From positions 152,305 to 216,304 of the forward strand of contig SJOL01007707.1 of assembly GCA_004794785.1 (NCBI GenBank): 64,000 nucleotides of DNA. The letters are read 5' to 3'. A program made the translations under genes and the position numbers. Shown one piece after another: positions 1 to 14,734 of this stretch. Every line of letters begins with the position of its first letter. The stretch's first letter is position 1. This DNA comes from Opisthorchis felineus (lineage: Eukaryota > Platyhelminthes > Trematoda > Opisthorchiida > Opisthorchiidae). The notes under the pieces were generated by a model that was not told the origin of the DNA, made no database searches, and saw nothing but the letters and a program-made list of their open reading frames with translations.

Positions 1-135
1 CCAGGTTGGGAGTTGCGACCCCTTCCTTAAAAGTTGATCTACTCATCTGCCCATCTTTGTCTCAGCTTTTAAGCCAAAGACTTTGGCTAAGGACCCTAAT
101 CGTTCTCCCCTCTAGGTTTGGGAACCCTGACAGTA
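1..135 (+). mobile_element. LINE-like repeat fragment cut by the window edge
   Basis: The stretch GCCAAAGACTTTGGCTAAGG, CCTAATCGTTCTCC, CTAGGTTTGGGAACCCTGACAG matches the minus strand of 23225-23300 with modest divergence. The copy ends near 135, before the hairpin and (GAT)n tail seen in other family members. Confidence 0.5.
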
Positions 136-3100
136 TCTAAGCCGATATGCAAACATGAATTGCACAAACAAATATACCTTCATGCCACATGGGCCGTCAC
201 GTGGTCACACACACGTGGTCACCTTATACAGTGTGTACAGCGGGGGGTGGGGGTATAAGCGAAAACATGTGAATGCTGATTCCTCCCTTCCTTTTTCAAA
301 GACAACTTTTAAATTCCTCCTGTCCCGCTTGATGATCACTCTTCCGTACAGCCCTTCAGTCGAACATTCAGGGAAGTGACCAACTGGGTACCACGTCTCT
401 CGTATTCTGAAAACATGACTGTTAAGCATCATTACTTACTGTTGGTATATTGCTGTCTCACTGGTTCCATTTTCAAATGGGACTGGATAGCTCCTAATCC
501 AGGTTTCCAGACCAGTACCACCAAGCTCAAACGCACGAGGACGACAACATCTGAAAGTGGCTTCAGTGTCTATGTTCGTCTAACCACTTCGAACTATACT
601 AAAATATTTGTTGAGTTACTTCGTAAAAGGAGAACAACACAAAAATCCCACTTCCAGATATCACAGAAACTCCTCTGAAACCAAAACTCTGAGAAATGCA
701 AACAGTATAAGTTAGCAAAGCGAACTAAGTTTTATTGACAGATTTTTGTGTCTCACCAAAGTCCTTTTGCATTGACTAAATACACATTTACTTAAAAGTG
801 TATGGTTTTGTCCAGGAAATCATGTGACCAAGCGTCTGAAGCCAAATATTCATGAAACTGTAAACCAAAATCTATAAGGCGCAATCCGTATTCCTGTCGA
901 CTTACAAACCTAATTTCACCGACCGCCTAGCATGGTAACCCCACGCAGTACACTCGATTTTATGGCCACGAACAGCCATCAAAAAGGAGAGGACACGTGT
1001 TTTTAAAGTGCCTCGTTTAAAGAGCTCTTACACAGACGAAAGCTTAGAAGCAAACAGCCTGATGTACGCGCGTCTTCAGTCAGATCAACCAGAATATGGT
1101 GTTCCAGCGTATGCACACCCACGTGGTTGTGTTGGCAACCAGGGCCCAAATACTTCCCAAAACAAGGCGGCACTTATTACGCATCAGCAATTTCGACTGA
1201 GCGCAACGACAATTTGGATGGCTGACAGGGCGAACGGGAAGTCGTGTTGTGTATGAGCGTTGGCAAAAGCGTCCCCATATCATGACGGCAGCTAACGCGC
1301 AAAACTACCCACATAGGCAACCACTTATTAGAGCTAAAACATCTAGAGTGCGTGCCAGTCCTTTGAACAGTTAATGATACGATCACAAAGATTACAGGGT
1401 GCTACTTGCCACCACTTGGAAACGGATGGGCATGATCAACAAGTGCTTGTCAGTGAAAATAACGCTTGAGAGGATTTGGATACGAATATCTGCATGTTTT
1501 GTTTCACCTGCTGCACTAGTGTGCAAACGAGTCTCCTGTGGTTGAAAGTGGATCAAGGTATCATCGTCGCACTGTCGTTCCTGTGTAACAACTTTTTGTG
1601 ATGCTTACTTTAGAAACATGGTAACCGAGACTGAGTCAAAGAAAGGCTATGCGTAGAATGCAAACAAGGAGCTTTCGCCGAAGAATCTCAGCAGTTTAAA
1701 GTCAAAACAGACATTGCAGTGTTTTTAACATATTCTTTAAATGCTCTGCGTTATTCTACCGCACTTCTTCTCATCTGGAGAAATCACACTTGGGAGGGAT
1801 CGAGACCGGTTTCCTTTGGCCTCTTGGATCTTGTTTCGGAGTTAGTCACCAACTCAGAATAGGCCACCTCGCAGGGGAGACATCTGTACGAGCAACACAG
1901 TGTCTCCGTTACAGCTCATACACAAAAGACCTTTGGTAATAGAATAGATTCCTTCTTTCAAAGCTGAGCCTGATTTCTGGCATCGAGTTATTATGAATTT
2001 CGTCTGCTGGTGGTTGCTTCGGCCAGGAATGACTTCAGCCTGCGAGGACAAACAGAATAACCCAAAGACGAACCCACCATTTACCCAACCGCTGGTTCAA
2101 TAGGAGCACAAACCACCGGTTAGGTTTTCTCAGGCTGCGTGATCTGACATATGACAAAGTGGTGGGTGACCGTGGTGAAAAGTATTTCCCCTTAACGATA
2201 CGATCAACGAAAAACTTTTGGATGCCACTGGCAACATCGGGTGTATTTTTATCAGATCTGAGTTGTTGATATATAAACACGGGTGGGTTTTCTCCGTATG
2301 TAGATATTATCTAATAGGCATAGTAACTGGGACTGCAGCTGAGATTTTAAAAGATAGGTGGGCTACCCGTTAGTCTTGCAAAATCATTAGGAAACTGATA
2401 CAACAAGGCTTTGATAAATTACTTCGTAAAAGCGTAATATAGTTGAGTAAAAATACTGCTACTGAAATCCGGATGTTCTCACGCCGTTGCCACCATCTAC
2501 ACTATGAACTAAAAATAAAACATAGTCCGTCAAACACGGTTACGTTATTGGATTTGGGTTGACAGCTTGTGTGGGCATTTTTGCCATCTGGCGGTGCACA
2601 TTACGTGACGATTCCACTACAAGACTGCTCTGTTATCCTGACAGCGCGTACTGTTAAACCAGGGACCATGGTGCAAACCAGAACGGGCCAAGCACAGTAT
2701 TCACTCAGTCGTTTAACCCAGATTTCTGCGCGACTTCTCGTTGAGCTGACTAACATTAATTCACTATTTAAAGTCGCATCAGTGTAAGGCTGCAAGTCAG
2801 CCAGTTGCGCGGTAGAAACGAGCCATGGACAGTGTCGAGCGTGACAATACCAGCCCTTGATATCCCAAGTAGTGACGTATCTAAACCTTGACCAACCTGG
2901 CTGCTAAACTAAACAGACTGAACTGAATTCATCTCACTCGACCGCACTGTGCAATTAGCTGCACTTACGTACTCCTGAGATATTCCTTCCAATATATAAC
3001 CCAGTTTGAGCACCAAAAAAACGCAGCAGAATGAATATCCGAAGACTGATCTGACAGACCATGGGCATGTGGGAACACACGAAGTTCTTCAAACTTGTAA

Positions 3101-6100
3101 GGTTGAAGTTGTCCTGACGGAAGACTCTGTGACGATTGCGCAGAATGTAGTGAACCGGTAATCTCAAAGGACAATCTGGGCAATTAAAACTTGAAAAATA
3201 CAACTTTGAAATGAAAGCTGTTTGTTTGGATTACCCAAGGTCTAGCAACTCGGTTCAACAGCGGACCTAGTCATGGTTTACATGTGACCAAGCCCGTTTC
3301 CTACAGATGCTCGGAGGAATACGGATGATCTATGCAGTGATATCATGTTTGATACCGTAACTACTAAGCCGGGTAACCCAATGGATAATATCTCGGCTTG
3401 CGGTTGAACCATAAGGATTCGAATACCCATATGTTCATCACCATCAATTTGATCATCGTCTTTCGTCCGCACACAGTGTGTTACTGCCGTTTCACCACTA
3501 AAAGCACAAAATATACGTAGCTGCTGTTAGGTGACACGGCTAAAATAGTATGTAGTAAGCTGGGTTGTATTAACAGACTGAAACATATGCTGGATCTGCC
3601 TTGGTGTGGACCAAAGACCATAAGTTAAAAGTGAGTTGTCTAGAAATACGCTTACAGCGGAGCAATCCGTACTGCACAGAGCAAACTGGATTGACCGCTT
3701 ACGCGCACCTTATGAAAAACAGCGTGTGACAAATACTCGGACTGACCGGTCAAGTGAATCATAACTAAGCAAGCTATCTTAATTCGAAAGCTTTACTGGT
3801 ATGTACCCAGTCATCCTGATCATTTGTGGTAAAAGGCTGGTAATCAGTTCAGCCTTCACACAAGAAGCATTTATTGGTTCTGAATAAGCCCATAGTTAAC
3901 TTATCCTAATTAGCTGGTTAGTTTAGTATTTTCCAGAGAATATTCTGCAACCAAATGTGCGGATGACCCTCTAAACCGCTGTATAATGTGTTCTGCCGAA
4001 TGTTTGGCCATCACAAAAACAAAGTTGTGAATAAGACGTGAAGTATGCATACAGTAATTGCAACTAGCGACCTTAGGAGCCACTTGAAACAGCTGTTTTC
4101 CCTTGGTGTCATTTTATGAAAGATCAATAAGTTCGTTGATCTTCGCCACAAACCAAGCGATATAGAGTTAAACCATATTTCTGCTGGAATTTTTGGAATT
4201 TTTGTATCCACATCAAAGGTAGTCTGGCATCGACAAAGACAAATTGAGTTTTTTCCGGAGAAGTACTCAAAAGGGAAGCTTACTAATCGGAGGTTGCGGA
4301 AAGGTTTAGGCTACTCTTTCCTAAAAACGAATAGTATTCGACCGATTCACTGCTTGTCATACGTGTGCTGTGCCTAACAGCGGGAGCTTAAGCCCCCTGC
4401 TTGAATAATTCTCCATATTCAAGCATCAAAACCTACGTGATTCAAATGTCGAACAGAATATAAAGACAGGTAGAAATTTCGGATGTATTGCTTGAGCTAC
4501 ACTGATAAACTTTACTAATCAGTAAATGAGCAAAGTTGACGGGCTGAAAACTAACTTTATGCGGAGTAGGATAAACTGTAGTGATATTTCTAATGTAAAT
4601 GAATAATGGATGGGTTCGAAATAAATGAAAATCATATTTGGTTGGTATACAAGAGTATCATAGCTGACTAGGAGATGTGGGCAGACTCGCCAGTCAATAA
4701 TGTGGAACCATCGTACGAACTACTCTGCCTCTGCAGAACCTGCAAACGTTTGGGTAACAGCAAGGCAGAACTTTGAAGATCAATGAAACAACGTTCATAA
4801 AGCCAACTGCATAATGGCAGTAATCCCCCCCTGCGAAGAAATGCAGGATCATGGAGGTTTTTCATTACAACCCAATACTAACTACTGCAATTGAACAGTT
4901 TTTGTTTAGTAGGCGAAAATACAGACAGGGAACAAAACCAGTCTCCGGGACTAAATCTAAAAGGAATGACATGAAAAAACGAAAAGAAAGGTAACGGCGA
5001 CAACAGTATAGAGTCCGTTAAAACATTCCTAATCATGCGTTCTAACTATTCAGTCTCAAAGTCTTCAAAAACTGCTTCCTCATTGTTTTTGCAAGTACCT
5101 GGATGACATCAAAATTTGTATTTCTTTACCGCTGTTTCAGTTTAACCACCACAGACTGGCATTTTGTTTTCTCAGTTTGCTACTATGTGGCATGGGTTCC
5201 CAATCGGGTCGAAATCAAGATCGTCAGCTGGATAGTCCAAAAGCTTCAAGCGTAGGAATAGGAACTAGCTGTCCATAATGTGGGGGTGCCAAACGCTGCT
5301 TCATATACTATTCCCTTGCTTATATTCGGCGGACTGTGATAGTAGCTGTTCACATGTTCCGATCAAATACTAACATTCTTGGTTACCAGCTGTTACCGCT
5401 TATTTCGCAAGTAGAAGACTAAAAATTCTCCTCAAAGATGCAGCGACACTGTGCTTCGTTGTGGCTAGGTGACATAATCAGATAAGTTGAAAAGCCCCAA
5501 GAAACTGGAAATGAACATGTGTGTTTATGAGTTCAAACCGAGAGGAATATAATGCACGGACGCTTTCAAAACTTCGAGTCATTGAGGACCACGAAAAATG
5601 TTGTGTTTTACTGTGTTCCTTATAAAGCATGCAAGTTAATGGAGGTAACATAAAAAGCCTACTTACGTACCAATTTTAGCTAAATATTTAACGACATTGT
5701 TCACACAAACCATTCTGAAGCCATGTTCCATTATCATAAAACAGACCAGACGTACTGTCAGAGGTACAAAGACAAAGTCAATGCATATTTATGAATTCAT
5801 TTACGGATTTGTGTACGATGGCGTCACAAGACACTCGTTTGCTCGTCTGCAAGTAACAAGATTTCGTACAACCTCCTACCTCCACTGCTTGGGCGAGACA
5901 GCCGTCGACTCCTCGGATCACTACACCACAGCGTACAAGATCATCTCGGAGCCGCTGGTCTTGAGCAGACTGGCTTGTCGCATGCGGCTGAAAAGAGGAC
6001 CAAAATATTGATAATGAAAATCCTAGTGAAAAAATGCTTTATCAAATTGACCAGACGCACACTAGTAATAAAGCCACAACTTCCGTGCACCTTCAGCCGG

Positions 6101-6173
6101 CAGGTGAGGGCTAGAACGAGAGATTAAACGATAGCGTCCATGAGCGATTCATCCAAAAAGCTGAAAGGTAATT
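136..6173. other. Intron or upstream DNA, no gene seen
   Basis: Open frames reach at most about 100 codons, as expected by chance, and none resembles a known domain. No repeat family recognised elsewhere in the window was seen here. It may lie in the large intron of the homeobox gene or upstream of it. Confidence 0.5.
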
Positions 6174-6420
6174 TTCGACAAATACACTTATTTGCATATC
6201 AACTGGGTTTTCACGGGAGACTCAAATGAATCTCTCGTTTGTGGTATTCTTCACCCGAAAGTGCTGCACAAAGGCCGCCTCATATTTCAGTTGGTACGAT
6301 ATTCGAGATATCGCAGTATATTTTCACGAAGGAAACTACTCTTAGTGTTGCTAAAAACACTTCGACAGTCCACGACCGGTTTCGCTGAAGTGTTTTCAAC
6401 GACCTTGTGAGTAGTTTCCT
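6174..6420 (-). mobile_element. HHR-repeat fragment ending in an inverted duplication
   Basis: Read on the minus strand, 6386-6174 carries the 3' half of a hammerhead (GAAACCGGTCGTGG) and then the family sequence through GAGTAGTTTCC, the ATACTGCGATATCTCG block, AACGAGAGATTC and ATGCAAAT. The 33 bases at 6331-6363 are then repeated in inverted orientation at 6387-6419 (about four fifths identical), with the ribozyme remnant at the centre. The 5' half of the ribozyme (CTGATGA and stem II) is missing. This is one of four minus-then-plus arrangements of the family in the window. Confidence 0.7.
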
Positions 6421-6663
6421 GAAAGACAGCTATTGCATCCATCGCAAGCACACCTAGTTCGCACCTCCCATTCCACAAACAGGTGGCTTCTGTTCCACCA
6501 AGCGATCTATATTAGACTATCCAACTGAAAATCTTGATATTGACCCGATTGAGGAAGCACCATGCATACTGACAGGCCTAAGGTACAAACTGCAACCCTT
6601 TGTAAAGCTTAAACCGTGATGACAACCGCAGTGAAGCAACAAGAGAAAACCAACAAATCTACT

Positions 6664-6772
6664 ATATACGTGATGTACTACTCGGCACTAAACATCACAA
6701 ACGAGAGATTCAGCTGGGTTCCAGGTGGGTCTCTCGCAAAACCAAATTTGTTTGCAACTGAGTGTATTTCGC
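6664..6772 (+). mobile_element. Short 5'-truncated HHR-repeat copy
   Basis: An ~80-bp module from AACGAGAGATTCAG to GTATTTCGC, shared with copies at 18.8 and 61.6 kb. It is flanked by an imperfect direct repeat (caacaaatctact at 6651-6663 and caacagatccact at 6773-6785, two mismatches) that looks like an aged target-site duplication. No ribozyme is present in this copy. Confidence 0.6.
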
Positions 6773-6785
6773 CAACAGATCCACT

Positions 6786-9700
6786 CTTATCCGGACACTC
6801 GTCAGACCAATAATAAAGCGACTTTTGAAGACTGATACCAAATGATCGGAACGCAGAATTAAATACTGTCGACTAGACGTTCTGTGACGTGCTCGCATGA
6901 CATCTCTGCATACACTCTACACTTCTAGTAATTCTATGTCAGTTTCTCCTAGATTTACTGTTGTTAATTATAGGTCTGTGCCCTGTGTATACTCTCCATC
7001 TGAGCAGAACCCATCCAATTCCATCTATTAGAGGTATGCGGCTACGGTGAGCTACTTCTGTTGTCTCCTAATGCTGTCGTTGGGTGCTTTTGGAAGAATG
7101 AAGTCAAACGAGAGGAACAGACAAGTGAGATTCAGTGGGATTAGTGGCAGGCCAGACTGACAAATCTGATTCTCCTAGTCAGGTATAATTAATTATTTGC
7201 TTCGACTAGATCAACTCTGTGCTCAGCTTTAGGAGATTCATTGTGAGCACAAGGAAGCTTGAAAACTAAGTCTGTTGTCCAGCCTAGGTCATCCGGTCAT
7301 CTTTGGAAAGAGATTGCCAGTCGTTTTGCTGATATTTGAGAGGGCGCTGCATACTTAGAAGCCACAGTCTGGTTCACACACTGGGGCGCTGTTTAAATCA
7401 TTGGTTGCTAGGGCCATCTCGAACCGAACACTTGGGTAAGTTAACACTGGACTGAGTCTCCCAAAGGCACATCATCCTTGCTTGCTAGACAATCGATTGA
7501 CTGGGCATCGTTTTGTGATTTAAGTCCATTACGTGGTGCAATCCACCTGGAGACAACGAAAACGCTTAAAAGTTACCTGATGTGTTTCCCGTATAGCCGT
7601 GGTAACATGTGGTTACAGTCCCGGCAACAGGCGCGTGCGCGGCATTCGCGTGTGGATGCATGTGTAAGCGTGCTAATTTGTGTCCGATTTCAAGCAAACT
7701 GGCAAGCAGATTCAGCGGCGAACCTTGCTTGGTGGTCAAGTGTTAGCAGCATTACGTTGCGGCGCACTTGATCAGCAACCCGAAAGCGATTGGATGATCC
7801 GATGATTTATGTATCTTCCCAATTCGGGTGAGTGTACCGATGATGGTAGCAACATACGTCCCCCTCTCTGTCTATCCTGTCTGTCTTCAAAGCGTTCCAG
7901 TGTCTGGCGACATACACCGACGGGACCAACCGTACATGTGTCCTGATCTGCCAATTAATCACGTTATCTGTATGCGAAGCATCAATCAAAAATGTCTGAG
8001 AAAAACTTGGAAAAACCAGGGGAACTTGTCCTGCCGTGACTGTTTTGCAGTTTCTAGGATTACGGATTAAAAGTAATGCGCTTCTATAAAGGTTGGAAGT
8101 TAGCCGGGACTATTAACCCCTCTATACCAGAGATCATTGAGAATCAGCGGCTGCCCTGCTGAGCGATAAGGTACTTGGCATGCTGACGATTCCCTTCAGG
8201 TGGTACACTTTGGGGTCAACTGAAGCGGTAATTTTGTGGCAGGGTTAGAGTCATGCGAGAAAGTTGACCCCACATGACATCGCACCAGAAACGTTTGGAG
8301 AAACGGTCAAATTTAGCTTGGTAATGTACATAGTCGTGCCTTCTGAAGAACTGCATCGCATGGTCAAATTCATTTTCCTACTTGAATGTTCGTGTCTTTC
8401 TAGCTACCCGCACCTTGCCTCGCGCATTCTTCTGATTGCGAGGAAATAAGAGGAGGTCGTGTGGCACAATCGTGAAGTTTCCGTAGTTTTGACAGACAAT
8501 TTGTAGTGTAGGGGATGTCGGATACTATATTTATTCATATATTTTTAACTTAACTCAGCTGCATGGACAATGGATTCGAGTCCTTCATTTCACTTCACTT
8601 CAGTTCAGTTCAGTTCAATTCAGTTCAGTTTTTCAGCTCCACAACTTCTGTCTTGTCCAACATGTGCAGCAGCACATATGTCATGAACACAGTTTTAGCC
8701 GTAGTCGAACCCTGCGGCCTAGCCTGCTGTTGAATGATGTGATATTCAGTCACATTTTGACGAGACATTTTGCTCACAATAGAGCTGTGACCTTTCTATG
8801 GACTTAGCAGACTGGGCTACTGGTGTTGTGATTTAAACAGATGTGAACTACAAGACGCTAGTCCACTTCAATGGTATTTTCATACACGCATCACATAACA
8901 AACTAACTCACATGCACCCCCAAAGAAACACGCGGGCTTCGAAAAGATTGTTCGAACTGGGTCAAAGACAATGCGTCAGCTTTACCCCTTGAAAAAATCA
9001 TGCCTAGTCGCTTATTCGTAATCCCTCCAAGCCCATCAAGGTTGTGTAACTAACGATTCTGAATCAGACCGTAGGTCGTAGTGCTGGTCGCCTGTTGGAT
9101 CAAACCACACCCCTTGGTTCGCACGCACAGGAGTGTTCCAAACGTAAAAAACACAAAGCTGGTTTCAAGTAAACAATACAGATTGTGTTTGGTCTCTCCG
9201 TGGTGCGATCGGTTGAGACGGTGCAAACATTCCCGGCTTAGTTATCCACTGAATTTCGATTGAATGCTAGGTAATTAAATGTAGCATATATGAACACACC
9301 TTTCGCGGCTCACATGCACCGAGAGGCCGTCTCACACACAAGGCACGAGATGTACCAATTCCCGTTCTACCGTGTTTTGTACAAGGTGGCAAATTTTTGT
9401 CTGACCTCACTTAATGTCATTTGAATCAGGTGAAACTCCACAAAAGTGTCGGAGAGAAGAACTAGTTTTGACCGGATATACTGTTTGCCCAACGGAGGAA
9501 CTTGGGGATTTCTTGACCGATGCATTCTATAGCATAACTTTCGTACATAAGATAATAAGAAAACTGCAGGTTGGGGAGACCTTGTCTCCTCGATGGCGAA
9601 CTAAATGTGGGGATTCCTACTTACTTACTTCAGCCTATCTTCAACCTCTCGGAAATGGCTGATCGTCTCAGGGTTTTATCACACTAGCCAGTTAGACAAA

Positions 9701-12700
9701 TACTTCAGAAATGCATTCAGTTGTAGTTTCAAACGAATTTTTATCGACAAGCTTTGAATAGTCCACAATGCTAGAGTGTTCTCACCTTATCTGGTGAAGT
9801 CATCTGAACGCTTAACGGGATTAAAACTTGCATAAGTTGAAGTCACCTGAAATTCTTGGAATTCATCACGCTTGATTGATCGATCATTCTCTGACATTGC
9901 TCGCCTATACAACATAGTTCGGTGTGACTTTCTTCACTGTACAGCAGCTGCGGTTCACAAATTTTCAGCATCTACTGCATGTAACCAACTCTACGGAGAC
10001 TGAATTAGAATGTGAATCAATAGTTTGCATACCCAGTATAAAGCACACCATAGGCTGCCGCTGTCAATCATACTTCAGTTTTACGACTCGGTCATCTACC
10101 TGGATTTGCTAAGCCCTCTTGTGTGTGCACGTGGTAAAGACCCACCATTCGGTGACCGGCACGAAACACGTCTCACGGTAAACAGGAGCGATGGAAGCAG
10201 AGGAGACGATGTGGATCTGATTTGTCCCGATAGTGTGGGATACATTGCCAGTGAACGGTTAAGAGTTTGAGCTGATGACGCGAACGTTACTTCAAGGCAG
10301 TCCTGTACAACTGCAGGCCCAACTGGTCTTAGCTACTCTCTGACATACGCAATTTAGGCCTTGTCCATGTTTTTTTCCAATACTCTTCTAACACACTCGA
10401 TAGTCACTTCAATTTCCACTAGCTGTAGTTGTCGCCGCTCTAAAAAACGCCTTCATTAGAGAGCGGCCCTCAGAAGATTTCACCGTTGTTCATCCCTTCA
10501 GTGACTATGGTCCTATCAGAAGACACTATTTTCCGCACGAAACCACCTTCTAGAAGACATCGCCCTCAGTCGGTCCGATAAGATAAATTCTCTGGAGAAA
10601 CTACTGGGACAGTCATATTCAGGAATTAATTCTTCGGAAATCAGGAAATCAGGCACTATCCAACCGAATCTCGGTTGGGTTCAGGACAAACTGAGATAGT
10701 CAGTCATGTAATGTTTTGAATCCTTGAGAAAACCTGAAAATCCCAGATATCTAGACGATGCATGAGATCTGCAAGCCGTCGAATGTTTCTTCTGTTCATA
10801 GCCTCTTCCGAATAAAGTAAGCCATTCAGAATGTTTGATGCACTCTTTGTTTACACGTCTACTGATGGTTGCAGTTCGGCCACAATAGTACTTTAACTGT
10901 TGTCACTGAACCGGAAAACAGACCACCTTCATCAAGTGCCGAGTTGTTAATCACGATTTAGTAAACCATCCAAGACTGGCTACTTAAGTTATATCATCCT
11001 GCCTTAGCTTTCCACGCACTTTCTTGCAGAGCAGAGATGGTTTGATGAACCGAGCTTCTGAGAAGGTTTCGATTGGTATTGTGACTGACTGACTAACCAC
11101 GTATAAACACGTATAACCAAACCGGCACCTCTGAATTTCACAAATCTGTGTACGCCTGTAAATGCTTCGGATTTTTGAACAGATGCACGGATGACCTGGA
11201 CATATGAGAAAAACCCTGTTACCTCGTAAAGACTGGACAAGTGGGCTGCTTTATCTAGTGGGCATATGGCTCGCCTCCGGTAGTATCCAGAAGTATCGGT
11301 GCTTTTTCACTTACACACTTAAAAAGGCAAATATGAGCTCTTCCGACAAAATGCATTGTTGGTACTCCCAACCCGGATCGGAATGCTCCATAAACCAGCA
11401 CGTTTGTCCTTGCTACCCATAGTGTCAGTGTAGAACATAACAACGTCACTTTACTTTACTTGGCTGTAATCGCACAATTGGTTTCCACACAAAATATGAT
11501 AGGTTTACCCGGGCAAGTAGAAATGCTTGTGATCACCGTAATTCGATATACACTGGCTGAATCTGTTTTTTTTTTGAAGAGACTGATTCGTTAGCGTGCG
11601 ACTTATAGCAGAAGTACAATTTGACTTTGACGATCGTGAAACAGGTCAACAAAAATTCGACTTCGAAGCACACGATTGCTGACTGCGATGTTTCAGTACG
11701 AGGATTCTCATTTAAATCACGCTTTCAGGTAAAAATCCATCAACAAAACTACTCAGGTAGACGGGGGAACTAAGAATCTTACTATCTCTGTGGGAGTTGT
11801 ACTGGGATCAACAGAATCGACGCCAAAGTACTGGCAACAAAATATTTTGAACTTTTGTTCAACTGAATGTTACGCTCTGCACCCAGTTTTATTGATGTCT
11901 ATTCAAACTTCCGGGAATACTCATGGTAATGGGTCCTTTGAACGTCAGTCACTACAATTTTGGGTGACCAACTTGCATGAGACGCGTGTTACCTCTGGAA
12001 TTTCCATCCACCACTCCATCACACTCCCGCTTAGCTGACGGCCATACAGTTAACAGTGGACAATATGCTTTGCACTTAGACTTGAAGGAGGCTACTTTGG
12101 CGGCAAAAGGTTCTTGGGCTCACAAGGGATCATCTGCGTCCGTTGTAAATTTTGTTTCAGGAAGTATGACTGCGTGTTGATCGGGGATGCATCTAATAAA
12201 GCAGTCATCCACAGTCTTCCACAAGACTTACACACCATACAGCAGTCATTTGCCACCGGTCAACTGTTGGCCCACCTAAAGTCATTCAAACAGCCAGTGA
12301 TATTATGCCCAAAAGGCTAAGCTGGCAAAGGATCATTCGGGGTCATTGGTTGGTTGCAATACAGATGAATAAGCCTATGTAAGTTGCCATGCTTTCCGCT
12401 ATGCACTCTCACCACCTGATACAGCCGTCAGCCTCTGAAAAGACCATATAACGGGGTCGGTAAAAATGGTCCTTCCTGAGAAGCATATAACTTGCTCAAT
12501 AAACTTAAAGCACCACTATTCCTGAACAGTGGTCCCTCCTTAGAAGGAGGCAACTAAATTTCAAAATAGCTCTCGTGTCTTTGCGCGAAGCGACGGAACA
12601 TTTACCTTTTTCAGCACTTCAGTCAAACTGGGACGAGACTAAATGATTTTGATCTGTACAGCCGCAAGGCAACCAGAAAAATACCCGGCGCTTTCGTACA

Positions 12701-14734
12701 ATATATTACTCTAGGGTTTGTGAGTTTGTTTGTGAAACATGGTTGGAGTTAGCGGTTTAACACACTTTCAAACAGTATGCTTCCGCTACGGAGACATTAT
12801 GTAACCTTGTTACCTCACCTGATGCACTAGCAAAGTATTCACAGATTTAAAATTTCGCAAGTGTTAAGGTTCGTTGCTCTTGCAATCTAGACGTAACGTA
12901 ATTATTTGGGGGACAAACTATTCGAAAGCAATCCCAAAGTATCGAACTGTTAGCTGCTTTCAGAATCACCACATAGCTAGCTCACTATGCGGAATTTCAA
13001 TTAGTGAACACAATCGATACCAATGTTCCATGTCAGCTGTAAAACTCTATTTTGTCGATTCTCGCGTAGGTGACCTTCGTGAATGCTTGAATGCTGAAGG
13101 CCTAATCCCAAACGACCTGAGCAATAAAACCATATTTTGGCCACGTGAAAAATCGATAAGTGATAAAATAGCTGGAGTTTTTGCTCTGTTAAAAGTAAAC
13201 GGCAAGAAATGTTGCCGTCAGCCCAGAGAGAATGTAGCTTTCAACAGTTGAGATGTCTGTTGCTCCACTCGGCTATCAACACAGACAGAAACAATCGGCC
13301 GGATGCGTTTGTTGGGATGGCGGATTTTTCTTTCAGCCATTCATTGGTTGTGACTTCTCCGAACGTGTTTCTGTACGTGAGTGTGTACACCTTCATTGTG
13401 CGCCTATCCAGTGAGCGAACGGTGCGATGTTTTTGCTGAGTGACTGTGCCCGACTCGATGGTGGATAGCCGGGTGGCCCAAATGTGACGAGCAATGTACA
13501 AAAACAGCGGCATCAGCAGCGAGGTAATAAAATTCTTTCTGAACCTGGGTGGTGGACAAGTTGCGGGTGTATTCCTGTTTGTGTTCGCGCGCTATGCACT
13601 GCATGTGCAACCGTAGCTTTGTACAACCAACCTGACAGGTTTTTGTGCGCGCGCTCACGCCATGGGGAAAGTCATAAAAATTTTTCCGACGGCTTCGATG
13701 CGCACACATGGACCAACCATGCTCGTCCGTTGTTTTCTCTCCTCCTCCTCCACCCCGCCCAAATACAGACGTGATACCACTTTCTCTCCTCACCAAAAAC
13801 AGAAGGTTAGTCGACTGAGTTTCTATCTGGCTATATGATCAAAAGTTTGCCAATGTTAGGCTGCATCTCTTGAGAACGACAACACTCCTATCGTCCAGAT
13901 ACACACACACTACCGATTGTCTGAACGGGCTGGCATAGTTACGGTTACAGTATTTTGTAGTGTGGGTGTGCGGAGCGGGGGGGAGTGGGAGAGAACTGAC
14001 CCAAAAGCTAAGCAAACCTCAGTTTCACATACGCATTGTGTCTGGTCCATCTTTTTACTTTTCCGACTGAGCGACTGAAAGTTACCTAATTGGTGCTTCG
14101 GAGCGAGGGTTCATAAATCAATCTGCAGTGACAGTGGAAAAGCAGCAGTATAGGTGTTGAAAATAGTCAATTTCTCGTTACTGCACCGTTTTACGCGGGT
14201 AGTCAACGGACTATTCACTTTCACACCGAGTTAATTTTGAATGCGTTTATTGTGTCGCAATTGTAATGAATTTGGTCTGGTTTTCTTGACTGAAGCCTGC
14301 TTGATGCTCCTGTAGTGCACCAGCCCTTTAAGTGGAAAAAATCTAAGCCCATACAGATTGCACTACAATTGGTTAACCGAGTTAAACTACCCCAAAGGTT
14401 GCGTTGCAACTATCATAATATATATTATACACTAAGCTGTGATGGACATAGATAGTTTTCATACATTTTCACCTCCTCTCAATTTGTAATTCCCCTGTTA
14501 GAAATCAGTCTACCAAACATTAGAAAATTAGTGATGAAATGAGCGAAATATCAACGCTATGGGGAGCAAGAACGAAACAAATCCGGACTCAAATGCTTCG
14601 TGAGAAAATTAATTGTCTGTTTGTCTTGACTGGTAGATTATATTATTCTGACACCGTTTTTATCAAACCTGCCGGAATGTTTTTACATTGTTTCGTGACT
14701 TTCGACTTCAGTTCGTCTATCGTAAAAAGATCCG
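6786..14734. other. Intron or upstream DNA, no gene seen
   Basis: Contains the CAGTT microsatellite. Two open frames of 125-130 codons (12874-13251 plus; 13404-13796 minus) have no recognisable domain or convincing splice sites and are within chance expectation. Confidence 0.5.
8591..8630. repeat. (CAGTT)n microsatellite
   Basis: Eight consecutive 5-bp units: cactt twice, cagtt three times, caatt once, cagtt twice. Confidence 0.9.

Noticed and set aside
1008..1386. Overlapping frames on both strands with a transposase-like feel (MIWG...)
   Set aside because: No catalytic motif or continuous similarity to any transposase that I could follow; left unassigned.
13404..13796. 130-codon minus-strand open frame
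   Set aside because: With stop codons at roughly 6 percent of triplets in DNA of this composition, a few frames of 125-135 codons are expected in 64 kb by chance. No domain, no splice sites and low-complexity Gly/Arg content.
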